Source: Clostridium thailandense
Lineage (GTDB): Bacteria > Bacillota > Clostridia > Clostridiales > Clostridiaceae
Length of the DNA: 44,628 nt
Assembly (NCBI RefSeq): GCF_019207025.1
Contig: NZ_JAEEGC010000006.1
Coordinates: 1-44,628 of the forward strand
Direction of reading: 5' to 3'
The notes beneath the pieces were generated by a model that was given only the letters and a program-made list of their open reading frames with translations, was not told where the DNA came from and searched no databases. The translations under genes and the position numbers were made by a program. This document shows, one piece after another, positions 25,746 through 34,054 of the stretch. How positions within the stretch are numbered: the first letter of the stretch is position 1; each line of letters opens with the position of its first letter.

Positions 25746-26801
25746 TTAGTTCTCATTTTTTATTAGTTCTCTGAAATCCCCCATTATTGCTCTTGGCACA
25801 GGAAGATCTATCATTGTCTTGAGTCCTGGATCAGCATTTATTACATGTGGAATCATATTTACGCACATAGCAATTGTTCCAATTCCACCTTCAACCTCAG
25901 GCTTATTTGCCATGTGAATATCCGGTGTTCCTTTAATTGTTATATAGTCTCCTGTTTCTGTACCTTCCATTTCTGGTTCAATCTGTTGTGGGTGAATCAT
26001 ATCTATCTTAACTTCTCCATCTACCCATCCCTGGCCTGTCATGTTAACACCTGCAACATCTCCAGCTTTTGAAAATCCATAAGGTGATTTTCTATCAATA
26101 GATGTAACTATTGGTTTCATTTGCTGTTCAAATTTTTCAACCTTCCAGCCAATGGCATCTCCAATCATTCTTACTGACTCTGCAAACCCAACATGTCCAG
26201 CAAGTGTGCCATCTTTAACTCCTTTTTCAAATTCTTCTACAGTAGCACCAACACCTTGTTCCTCCATAACAGCTGGTCCAAATGGAGATAAGCTGTTCAC
26301 TCTCTTTGCTTCAACATGTTCAACATCCATCATACAACCAGTTAAACAAACTACAAGTAAGTCCATAATAAGACCTGGGTTTATACCAGTTCCAAGTATA
26401 CTAACACCATTTTCTTTAGCTATTTTATCAAGTTCTGCCGCAAGTTCAGGATTTTGAGCTTGTGGATAAGCCATTTCCTCTGCTGTTGTGATTACATTTA
26501 TTTTCTTTTCAAGTACAGTCTTTATTTTTGGAAATACTTTTTTTGTAAATGTATCTGTAACAACAAGACATACATCACAGCATCCTTCAGTTAAAACTTC
26601 ATCAATTTCAGGTTTGATTATAACCTCCGGTCTGCTTCCTTTTTCTATTTCTAAGACTTCATATATACTCTTTCCTACTCTATGTGGCGCCATATCACAT
26701 ACACTTACAATATCTACCCCTTTTTTCTTTAAGAGCATTTTTACCATGCCGCTTCCCATTGCTCCAAATCCCCAAATTGCGACTTTTACATTTCTTTTCA
26801 T
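25746..26801 (-). CDS. ord: 2,4-diaminopentanoate dehydrogenase
   Basis: 351 residues of the DapB-like NAD(P)-dependent dehydrogenase family. The N-terminal VAIWGFGAMGSGMVKMLL is the Rossmann motif. It oxidatively deaminates 2,4-diaminopentanoate, the product of ornithine 4,5-aminomutase, to 2-amino-4-ketopentanoate, releasing ammonia and NAD(P)H. GILGTGINPGLIMD and SPFGPAVMEEQGVGATVEEF are typical for Ord. AAGGAGGAA precedes the ATG. In other described clusters ord is often promoter-proximal; here it is the last enzyme gene. Confidence 0.93.
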   Translation of the reverse strand: MKRNVKVAIWGFGAMGSGMVKMLLKKKGVDIVSVCDMAPHRVGKSIYEVLEIEKGSRPEVIIKPEIDEVLTEGCCDVCLVVTDTFTKKVFPKIKTVLEKKINVITTAEEMAYPQAQNPELAAELDKIAKENGVSILGTGINPGLIMDLLVVCLTGCMMDVEHVEAKRVNSLSPFGPAVMEEQGVGATVEEFEKGVKDGTLAGHVGFAESVRMIGDAIGWKVEKFEQQMKPIVTSIDRKSPYGFSKAGDVAGVNMTGQGWVDGEVKIDMIHPQQIEPEMEGTETGDYITIKGTPDIHMANKPEVEGGIGTIAMCVNMIPHVINADPGLKTMIDLPVPRAIMGDFRELIKNEN

Positions 26802-26838
26802 CTTAATTCCTCCTTAATTATATTAATCTTTGAAATCT

Positions 26839-27933
26839 TCACACAACTATAGATATAGCTAGCTCCTCTTCGTAATACTTTTCCACATACCCTGAAGTCA
26901 TAGCAGCAAGGAGACACCCATAATCCATTTTAAATTTCACTATATCTCCAACCTTAAATTGACTTTTACTATCTGTAACATCTAAAATCAAATGGTCGCT
27001 GCTTGCTCCAAAAATACTTATATTTTTATCTAATGGGCTAAGCCCCTCAACTTTTATATCTTGCCTACCTATAGCTACAATGGCCCTTTTACGTATACCT
27101 TTATCCTCAAAATGTGGTCTTTGTCCAAAGGCATCCATACCTATTGTCCCTTTAGGAACTGTTGGCTTATTTTTTATTTCTACTATTTCACCTTTTAGTA
27201 TAAAGGCATCATCATAGCAGTTAGGTATTAGCTGTCCAAAAGCTGTTTCTCTTCCTAAAACAATTCCTTCACCAATTCTTAATTGGTTAATTTCTACAGG
27301 AATAGTGCTATTCATAATCATATAAAGACTGCTGGAATTACCTCCAGATATTATTGATAGTTCTATATTAAAAAGAGCTTTTATATCATGTTTTAACTTA
27401 ACGAGTTTTCCTAAGTTATTTCTGTCTGGAAGCACTCCTCCATAACATGTAACATTAGTACCTAATCCAACCAATCTTATATTCTCTAGCTTTAATATTT
27501 CCTTAACAATACCAATAACATCTTCCTCAAGCACACCCTCTCTTAAGTCTCCAACATCTACCATAAGTACTATGTTGTGAATCTTACCTAGGCTTTTTGC
27601 TGCTTTATCTAAAACCTCAATAGTGTTTAATTCAGAGTTCATGCTTATATCACTATACTTAACAACATCTTCAGCTTCACTTTCCATGGATATCCTTAAA
27701 AGAGTCTTCTTACAATTCATGTCTTTTACTTTTTTTAAATTTTGTATTCTCGAATCTCCAATATGGGTAATGCCTCCATCTAACATTGCTTGTACTATAG
27801 AGGTTTCTGCACAAAACACCTTTGTGACTCCAATAACATTAATACCTTTTTTGCTACACATGGATAGAACTTCTTTTACATTGTGAGTTACTTTGGACAA
27901 ATCCACTTCTACACATGGGTATCTTTTTCTCAT
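26839..27933 (-). CDS. orr: Ornithine racemase
   Basis: About 364 residues, PLP-dependent, with an alanine-racemase-like N-terminal barrel. It interconverts L- and D-ornithine; D-ornithine is the substrate of the aminomutase. RYPCVEVDLSKVTHNVKEVL followed by INVIGVTKVFCAE places the PLP-binding lysine. SIISGGNSSSLYMIMNSTI and ELRIGEG-like INQLRIGEGIVLGRETAFG are family features. The frame extends to 27972, but the ATG at 27933 has AAAGGAGAG about 9 bases upstream and fits the family start MRKRYPCVEVDL. It sits between the MutL-like gene and ord. Confidence 0.92.
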   Translation of the reverse strand: MRKRYPCVEVDLSKVTHNVKEVLSMCSKKGINVIGVTKVFCAETSIVQAMLDGGITHIGDSRIQNLKKVKDMNCKKTLLRISMESEAEDVVKYSDISMNSELNTIEVLDKAAKSLGKIHNIVLMVDVGDLREGVLEEDVIGIVKEILKLENIRLVGLGTNVTCYGGVLPDRNNLGKLVKLKHDIKALFNIELSIISGGNSSSLYMIMNSTIPVEINQLRIGEGIVLGRETAFGQLIPNCYDDAFILKGEIVEIKNKPTVPKGTIGMDAFGQRPHFEDKGIRKRAIVAIGRQDIKVEGLSPLDKNISIFGASSDHLILDVTDSKSQFKVGDIVKFKMDYGCLLAAMTSGYVEKYYEEELAISIVV

Positions 27934-27991
27934 AATGAGACTCTCCTTTTCATTTATTACTTTTATAATCACAATTTTCTGCTCTACACTA

Positions 27992-29371
27992 TTAAGCTTC
28001 TTCTTTATTACTTTCCATATCCTTAGTTATATTTAAACTCTGTCTTAAAAGAGCTTCTGCAGCTTCTTTATTCTCTCTACTCAGCACTCCAGCACAGGCC
28101 ATAATATAGTCCTTGTCTATTAATACCTTAGACCCTTTTCTTGGTAACATGGTAACATCATCTTTTAGATACCTTATATTTAAGAGGTTATCTTCTCCTC
28201 CTGGCAATCTTGTTAATGCTCCACCAGTGCCTATTATATATTTTACCTGAGATAAATCTTTTCCATAGGCTATAAAACCACTTTCTCCACCATATTTTCT
28301 TTTTATAGTTCCAACATGCCTATTTACTGCTACTTCTACCGCTTTCTTAGTTAACATGCAGCTAGCCTTTACTTCATCCTCCTCTGTAGGTATAGGCTTT
28401 ATGTGATCAGCTATATGCTCCTTACTAAATCCTGCTAAATCTCTAACATCCAAAATTTCTATAACATTTTTACTGTTAACAAAAACTCCAAGATCCCCTT
28501 CTACTGTTCTTTTAGCTTTCGGTTCTGGATTCACTAACATATCCAAGATTACTACACTACCTTCTGTAACAGAATGCACATCAGTAGTAGCTCCACCAAC
28601 ATCTAAGACCACTAAGTCTCCTATAATCTCGTAAAGAACTTTTGAACTTTCCATAACCGCACCTGGAGTTGGCATTATGCTCCCATCTACCATATCCTTT
28701 ATCTTATTCATTCCAGGAGCCTTTACGATATTCTTTTCAAAAGCATCCTGTATTACTTTTCTAGCTGGTTCTACATTTAATTCATCTACTCTAGGATAAA
28801 CGTTATCGATGATGTAAAGTTCCTGTCCTTCAAATATCTCCCTTATCTCTTCTCTATTTTCAATATTTCCACAGTATACTATTGGCTTATTAAATTTCTC
28901 TGCGCTTATTAATTCCGCGTTATGGAGAGCTGTTTCTCTTTCACCATAATCTGTACCACCTGCGATCATTATCATATTAGGATTTATATCGCGTATTCGC
29001 TTTAGATCACTCTTCCTCATCTTTCCAGCTGTGACCATTTTTATTATTCCACCAGCTCCGAGTGCCGCCTCTTTAGCAGCCTTAACTGTCATTTGTTCCA
29101 TGAGACCATGGACAGTTATTTTTAGGCCACCAGCTGCACTGCTGGTAGCTAGCATCTTTCCCCAAACAAGTTCTTCCCCTATTTTGTCTTCAATATCTTT
29201 TACTGCATTTTTTAATCCTACTGTTACATCACCATCTAATACCGTAGTACAGCTTTTCCCTTGAAAAGCTGTATCTACAAAAACCATATTATTTTTATCA
29301 AATTTTAAATTAAAGGCTGTAACTAATGTAGTAGTGCTACCTATTTCAGCAATCAGGTAATCTACTTTCAC
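27992..29371 (-). CDS. MutL/GlmL-like ATPase of the ornithine aminomutase cluster
   Basis: 459 residues of the actin-like ATPase fold. An N-terminal phosphate-binding motif (AEIGSTTTLVTAFNL), a second (LVVLDVGGATTDVHSV) near residue 250, and the GTGGALTRL segment near 395 are typical. Homologues (GlmL/MutL) accompany B12-dependent aminomutases and glutamate mutase and are thought to help reactivate the enzyme or exchange damaged cobalamin; the role is inferred from family and place directly after oraE. The start codon is GTG, supported by AGGAGGGG. Confidence 0.87.
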   Translation of the reverse strand: MKVDYLIAEIGSTTTLVTAFNLKFDKNNMVFVDTAFQGKSCTTVLDGDVTVGLKNAVKDIEDKIGEELVWGKMLATSSAAGGLKITVHGLMEQMTVKAAKEAALGAGGIIKMVTAGKMRKSDLKRIRDINPNMIMIAGGTDYGERETALHNAELISAEKFNKPIVYCGNIENREEIREIFEGQELYIIDNVYPRVDELNVEPARKVIQDAFEKNIVKAPGMNKIKDMVDGSIMPTPGAVMESSKVLYEIIGDLVVLDVGGATTDVHSVTEGSVVILDMLVNPEPKAKRTVEGDLGVFVNSKNVIEILDVRDLAGFSKEHIADHIKPIPTEEDEVKASCMLTKKAVEVAVNRHVGTIKRKYGGESGFIAYGKDLSQVKYIIGTGGALTRLPGGEDNLLNIRYLKDDVTMLPRKGSKVLIDKDYIMACAGVLSRENKEAAEALLRQSLNITKDMESNKEEA

Positions 29372-29382
29372 AAAAACCCCTC

Positions 29383-31587
29383 CTATTCTTCTTCATCAGG
29401 ATTAAGCCCCATTAGTTTCTTTATTATAAAGGATGCAACATCCGTTCCATTAGATCCTCTTCCAAATCCAACATCCATTCCTTGTGCTTTAGCTATTTCA
29501 TCTGTTACCTGAGTTCCACCAGATACAAGAATCAATTTATCTCTTACACCTTTTTCTACACACAAATCATGAAGTTTTTTCATATTCTTTGTATGAACAT
29601 CGTTATGAGTTATTATTGTACTGCATAATATTGCCTGAGCCTTTGATTCTATAGCTGCATCTACAAGCTTTTCTACTGGACAGGAAGTTCCAAGATATAT
29701 TGCCTCTATTCCAAACTTTTCAACACCACCATGTTTAATGTCAATAACTTCCCTCAATCCTACTGAATGTTCATCTTCTCCAACCGTTGCAGCAACAACC
29801 TTTATTGAATGCTCTTTTACATAATCCCTCATCACATCAAAAGCAAGAACTTTTCTTCTTCTAGGAAGTACTAATTCATCACGCTTTACTGGAGTAAAAT
29901 CACATACTCCTTTTATTTCTACAAGCGTTCCTTCAGCCTTTTGTAATACTTGCTTATGAAGAATTTCTACATCTTTTAGATTCATTCTCTTTCCTATTTC
30001 AATAGCTGCTGCTTCACTAATTTGCTCATTTTCTGGTAAGCATAAAGTAATTTTTACATATCCATCCTTAGCCCATTGCACTTCTGGAACTACAGTGCCA
30101 TCTTCCCTAACCTTTTCCATTCTCTTAAATGCATTATCATTTTCATCTAGTTCATCTATATACTTAATTTTAGAATGATTGCATAATGTACACTCATGTA
30201 TAGCATCACAAGGTTTACTATATTCTTTTGGAACATTGTTATATCCAAAGTGAGCGCAAACTGGTGCAAAATAGTCTTCTTCTCTTTTAACTATTGTACC
30301 TACAGCATCTCCACCATTCATTTTTCTTGCAATACCGTCTCCGTTTCTTTCTGGGTATTCCCCTGAATCAACAAAGAATCCTCCATCAACAGCCTTAAAA
30401 TATCCACCTTCTTCAATCATTTCTTCTAAGAATAGAACAGCTCTTTCTTTCAATTCTCTTACTTTCTCTGGTAGATAGCCTTCTTTCTTTAACTCTAACA
30501 TATCCATTAGGCCATCCATTGCTACAAATGATTGTTTAGCTGTATTTATAGCATGTATGTTATTATAGTGCCATGGAACATTTCTTCCTTCATCAGGAGT
30601 TATTGTACTTTGTATATCTGCAGAAGTTAACTCAGATATTAACAAGTTTAGAGTATGTCCTACTGTAGCTTCTCTTTCACAGGATTCTATATATTTAGTG
30701 TTCATCTGAGCTCTCATCTTGTATTTATCAAATAAATCTCTTAAAGCTACTGCATAAGGTAAATCATATCTCATACAAGGTGCTGGCGCTGATGTTGGAG
30801 GTACTGTTGAAAGAGATATTTTTTCTGGCTTCATTCCAACCATTTCTGAGAATTTTGCATTTATAGCATGCTGCACCATAAGCTCTGGCATTACATTGTA
30901 GCCTTTCATAGCAGTTGCGTTAGCATTATGAGCACCATCTATTTGAAGCATATCTGCCCATGCCATTACTCTTTTAGCTACTGCTGCATCAACAAAAGAT
31001 CTAAACATATTTATATTTCTATAAAGTACATTATATTGAGGATCTTGGTGAGCTCCGTTTACTCCTTCTTCAGCAAACATAACTGCTATGTCAGGTCCTG
31101 CTACACCAGATATATAGGAGTGGAAATTAATTTTTCTTCCTACTTCTTCTTCTATTAAGTCTATAGCTTTTCTTGTTGCTCTAACTTCTTTTCTTGTTAT
31201 AGGAACTCCACCTATCCCTTCTGGGGTTCCCTCTATTAATCCATCATAATGGCTTTGACCTGCTGTTCTTATAACCATTAGGTGATCTGCTCCATGCCAA
31301 GCAGCCATTCTCATTCTTCTAATATCATCTTCAAATCTTCCTGAAGCTATTTCTGTTGTAATAACTGACTTTGGTTGAGGATCTATGCCACCAAAACTTC
31401 TAGCTGCTGGAAGTGGCTGACTCTTTTTTAAAGGCTTTGACATTTCATGATATGTGAATTCTCCAACTTTTATTTCAGGACTCTCCTCTCTCCAGTGCCA
31501 TCCTCTCCACTTTGGTTCATATTTATCTAAATCTTTTAATATTTCCTCTACATTAAGCTTTTCATTCTCTTCTAATCTTTCTATCAT
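29383..31587 (-). CDS. oraE: D-ornithine 4,5-aminomutase large subunit
   Basis: 734 residues, the usual size. With OraS it moves the terminal amino group of D-ornithine to form (2R,4S)-2,4-diaminopentanoate, using adenosylcobalamin and PLP. The cobalamin-binding DxHxxG motif is EDEHSVG with the axial histidine near 607, and the PLP lysine lies 11 residues later in VIDIKHGG (about 618), the same spacing as in the characterised Clostridium sticklandii enzyme. The C-terminal part carries a B12 Rossmann domain (ILCSTIITHNDVH, LILVSGGTQV). Its ATG overlaps the oraS stop by one base (TAATG), so the subunits are translationally coupled. Confidence 0.96.
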   Translation of the reverse strand: MIERLEENEKLNVEEILKDLDKYEPKWRGWHWREESPEIKVGEFTYHEMSKPLKKSQPLPAARSFGGIDPQPKSVITTEIASGRFEDDIRRMRMAAWHGADHLMVIRTAGQSHYDGLIEGTPEGIGGVPITRKEVRATRKAIDLIEEEVGRKINFHSYISGVAGPDIAVMFAEEGVNGAHQDPQYNVLYRNINMFRSFVDAAVAKRVMAWADMLQIDGAHNANATAMKGYNVMPELMVQHAINAKFSEMVGMKPEKISLSTVPPTSAPAPCMRYDLPYAVALRDLFDKYKMRAQMNTKYIESCEREATVGHTLNLLISELTSADIQSTITPDEGRNVPWHYNNIHAINTAKQSFVAMDGLMDMLELKKEGYLPEKVRELKERAVLFLEEMIEEGGYFKAVDGGFFVDSGEYPERNGDGIARKMNGGDAVGTIVKREEDYFAPVCAHFGYNNVPKEYSKPCDAIHECTLCNHSKIKYIDELDENDNAFKRMEKVREDGTVVPEVQWAKDGYVKITLCLPENEQISEAAAIEIGKRMNLKDVEILHKQVLQKAEGTLVEIKGVCDFTPVKRDELVLPRRRKVLAFDVMRDYVKEHSIKVVAATVGEDEHSVGLREVIDIKHGGVEKFGIEAIYLGTSCPVEKLVDAAIESKAQAILCSTIITHNDVHTKNMKKLHDLCVEKGVRDKLILVSGGTQVTDEIAKAQGMDVGFGRGSNGTDVASFIIKKLMGLNPDEEE

Positions 31588-31952
31588 TACTTTTCACCTG
31601 CCTTCATTTTTTCAACAACTAAATCCCAACCAATTCCTTTACTTAGCTCTTCTCCAGCTTTTAAATAGTCCACATTTTTCAATTTAGCATAAGTTAAAAC
31701 TACATTTCCCATACCTTTTCCAAGCAAGTTCCACTTTGTACCATAATCAACTATTGGTTGAGCTTCTAAGCTTGAAAATCCCATTCTTAAAAGTACTGAA
31801 CGTTCAATACCTGGTGATGTATGTGTATATGATAAATCTACCAGTGGCTTTACAATCTGTTCTGTTAAACTCCAAAATCTCTCATATAATTGTTCATCAT
31901 TCAGGTCTTTTAAATGTTGTCTTCTTGTCTCAAAATCACTCGCCCTTTTCAT
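31587..31952 (-). CDS. oraS: D-ornithine 4,5-aminomutase small subunit
   Basis: 121 residues, the normal length for OraS. The sequence RASDFETRRQHLKDLNDEQL and YTHTSPGIERSVLLRMGFSS is characteristic. It forms the heterodimer unit of the aminomutase with OraE and is needed for activity. GGGGGA precedes the ATG; 11 bp separate it from ortB upstream and its stop overlaps the oraE start. Confidence 0.95.
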   Translation of the reverse strand: MKRASDFETRRQHLKDLNDEQLYERFWSLTEQIVKPLVDLSYTHTSPGIERSVLLRMGFSSLEAQPIVDYGTKWNLLGKGMGNVVLTYAKLKNVDYLKAGEELSKGIGWDLVVEKMKAGEK

Positions 31953-31963
31953 AATTTTCCCCC

Positions 31964-33376
31964 TTATTCTACTATGATTTTATTTTCTTTTAATATCTCT
32001 CTAATCTCATTTATAGATATTTTAGTTTCCTCTGATAGGAATTCAACATCTATTTCCTTAACTCTATTTTCTTCTGCTAATTTTAAGGCATTTTTTAAGT
32101 ATGATTTTCTCAAGTGCTCCATATCTACATCTGTTACCGATACTACTGATGGATGGGAAGGTAAGACTATATTCTTACCTGGCACTTGATTCTTTGGATC
32201 CCCTATAAGAATTTCAATTCCATTTTCCTTTGCAAAATTAAGCTGAGCTATTGAATGTTTACCAGCTCCTGTATATTCGGTTTCTTGGATAACTATTATT
32301 TCATCATTGTCATATTCCTGTGAAATTGCAAATGCTGCTGCCAAGGACGTATTTCCAGCTGGACCTCTCTCAAGTCCTTCTAATTGGGCTAATAGTTCGG
32401 TCATCCAGAATACTTCACCCTGACTTATTGTTACATATCGATCCATATATCTTAATGGTCTTGCTGCACTTCTTGGCACATCTGATCTATCTGGATTAGT
32501 CATAAATGGAATTCCAAAACCAGTATGTCCTGTTGTAAAGGATTTCTTGTTAAATGCTATGTCTGATGCCATGTGTAATCCACTTAAGTCCACAGATGAC
32601 CCTATCACCTTTACATTCATTGCCTTTGCTTTTATCAATCCTCTGGCAGTACCTGTAACATTGCCTCCACCTGCATGTGTTACAACTACAGCCTTAGGTT
32701 CTTTTCCAAGTCTTTCTCTGCACTGCTCAGCTATTTCATAGCCTAAAGTTTCCACTCCAGCTATTCCATAAGAAGAATATAATGAAGCATTATAATATCC
32801 TGTATCTTCTAATATTTTTAGATAAGTATAAAATAGTTCTGGTCCAACGGTAAGTCTTACAACTTCTGAACCATATCCCTCACACTTTCTTCCTTTTTCT
32901 ATTATTTCTGGCTGTCCAACTTTTCTTGAATCATAGCATTCGTTAGCTATTATACAATTAAGTCCTCTTATATTAGCTTGAGATGCTACTGCTGCTCCAT
33001 AGTTTCCTGATGTTGCAGCTGCTACCCCTTTATATCCTCTTTTCATGGCATCATATACAGATACAGATGCTCTTCTATCTTTAAAACTTCCTGAAGGATT
33101 ACTGCTCTCATCCTTTATAAAAATTCTAGCTGCTTTTCCTGTTTTCGATACTTTTCTTGCAAGTTCAGTTATTCTTTTAAGTTCTAGCAATGGAGTATTT
33201 CCTACTCCTACTTCTTTTTGAATTTCTCGTATTTCTTCTAAAGAATATCCTACATCCTCCATAAGCTTTTCATACTCAAATGAAAGTACCCCTGTTTCAT
33301 ATTTATCAAAATCAATACCAACGGATTTAAGCATAATCTCATTTTTTCTTGACATGAGCTCTTCATACTTATTCAT
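31964..33376 (-). CDS. ortB: 2-amino-4-ketopentanoate thiolase beta subunit
   Basis: 470 residues, a PLP fold-type II protein related to threonine synthase. The lysine motif is SSNPSGSFKDRRASVSV (K about 98); SGNYGAAVASQA and VVTHAGGGNVTGTA are the phosphate- and PLP-binding loops. With OrtA it cleaves 2-amino-4-ketopentanoate with CoA to D-alanine and acetyl-CoA. The start has AGAGGTG upstream, and the gene lies 33 bp after ortA. Confidence 0.94.
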   Translation of the reverse strand: MNKYEELMSRKNEIMLKSVGIDFDKYETGVLSFEYEKLMEDVGYSLEEIREIQKEVGVGNTPLLELKRITELARKVSKTGKAARIFIKDESSNPSGSFKDRRASVSVYDAMKRGYKGVAAATSGNYGAAVASQANIRGLNCIIANECYDSRKVGQPEIIEKGRKCEGYGSEVVRLTVGPELFYTYLKILEDTGYYNASLYSSYGIAGVETLGYEIAEQCRERLGKEPKAVVVTHAGGGNVTGTARGLIKAKAMNVKVIGSSVDLSGLHMASDIAFNKKSFTTGHTGFGIPFMTNPDRSDVPRSAARPLRYMDRYVTISQGEVFWMTELLAQLEGLERGPAGNTSLAAAFAISQEYDNDEIIVIQETEYTGAGKHSIAQLNFAKENGIEILIGDPKNQVPGKNIVLPSHPSVVSVTDVDMEHLRKSYLKNALKLAEENRVKEIDVEFLSEETKISINEIREILKENKIIVE

Positions 33377-33409
33377 AGATCATTGCACCTCTCTTTTATT
33401 TAGAAAAAT

Positions 33410-33706
33410 CTAAAAATCATTCTTTAATAATTTTTTTGCCTGCTTTCCAACGAAACCTAACTCCTGAACATACTTTCCGAAGGAATGATAGTACCCTGGT
33501 TCAATCTCAACTACTTTTCCCTTTACAATTCTTCCTGCATTAGTTTCAACTTCTACTTCTCTACCAACTTCACAGTCCTCTAAACAATTACCTCTTATCC
33601 AACACTTAAGCGGAGTCTTTTTTGTTTCATCAGGTATACTTTGAGATCTTTCCTCTGGAGTCAAAACAACTTCTTCAATTTCTACCCATGTACCTTTTTT
33701 TATCAT
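33410..33706 (-). CDS. ortA: 2-amino-4-ketopentanoate thiolase alpha subunit
   Basis: 98 residues, a small beta-rich protein. MIKKGTWVEIEEVVLTPEER, PLKCWIRGNCLEDCEVGREV and VVEIEPGYYHSFGKYVQELG match OrtA, the small subunit of the thiolase. It is the first gene after the sigma-54 promoter. ATG 33706 with GTAGGTG 6 bases upstream is preferred over GTG 33715, which overlaps that ribosome binding site. Confidence 0.92.
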   Translation of the reverse strand: MIKKGTWVEIEEVVLTPEERSQSIPDETKKTPLKCWIRGNCLEDCEVGREVEVETNAGRIVKGKVVEIEPGYYHSFGKYVQELGFVGKQAKKLLKNDF

Positions 33707-33813
33707 AATTTTCACCTACCACTAAAATAATTTTTATTTAAACGACTATCTTAAATTTTAATTTAAAACTTAATCGAGACCTTCAAGTCCCAGTTTCTAA
33801 TTACTTTATACTA

Positions 33814-33834
33814 TAAGCAAAAATTGTGCCAAGC
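33814..33834 (-). promoter_or_regulatory. Sigma-54 (-24/-12) promoter of the ornithine operon
   Basis: On the minus strand CTTGGCACAATTTTTGCTT matches the sigma-54 consensus TTGGCACN4TTGCW with GG (-24) and GC (-12) at the right spacing. The activator gene with an AAA+ domain lies immediately upstream. Transcription would start near 33805. Confidence 0.85.
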
Positions 33835-33841
33835 ATAAAAA

Positions 33842-33874
33842 ACACGTATCTAGGTTTATTCCTAAAATACGTGT
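33842..33874. promoter_or_regulatory. Dyad ACACGTAT-N17-ATACGTGT upstream of the sigma-54 promoter
   Basis: Perfect 8-bp arms (33842-33849 and 33867-33874) enclose an inner TAGG/CCTA pair. It lies close upstream of the -24 element. It could be an activator or other regulator site. Confidence 0.5.
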
Positions 33875-33959
33875 ATAAAATAAAGCAAAAAAATTTGCAC
33901 CATTATTCTGAAAATTTAGATCGGTATTGGAAAAATATGTTTAAGCTTCGAACTTGTAT

Positions 33960-33981
33960 AAGTGCAACTTTTTTTGCACTT
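33960..33981. promoter_or_regulatory. Dyad AAGTGCAA-N6-TTGCACTT, likely activator site
   Basis: A perfect 8-bp inverted repeat about 155-175 bp upstream of the expected start, the usual place for enhancer-like sites of sigma-54 activators. Single TTGCAC copies at 33895-33900 and 33996-34001 add to the pattern. As a terminator for the upstream gene it is poor, because no T-run follows on the minus strand. Confidence 0.5.
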
Positions 33982-34054
33982 GTAGTAAAAATTTTTTGCA
34001 CTATAAATATTAATTTATTACTATTTATATTTATACAATTTGTTAATTGACTTA

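Larger units (their letters stand above)
33716..34054. other. Regulatory intergenic region of the ornithine operon
   Basis: No gene is seen. The region holds the sigma-54 promoter, two dyads and several TTGCAC half-sites that probably bind the activator encoded upstream; each is listed separately. The ortA leader is about 100 nt. Confidence 0.7.

Noticed and set aside
26152..26817. Two plus-strand open frames of 101 and 109 codons opposite ord
   Set aside because: They are antisense to a clearly identified enzyme gene and low-complexity, as expected from its codon bias.
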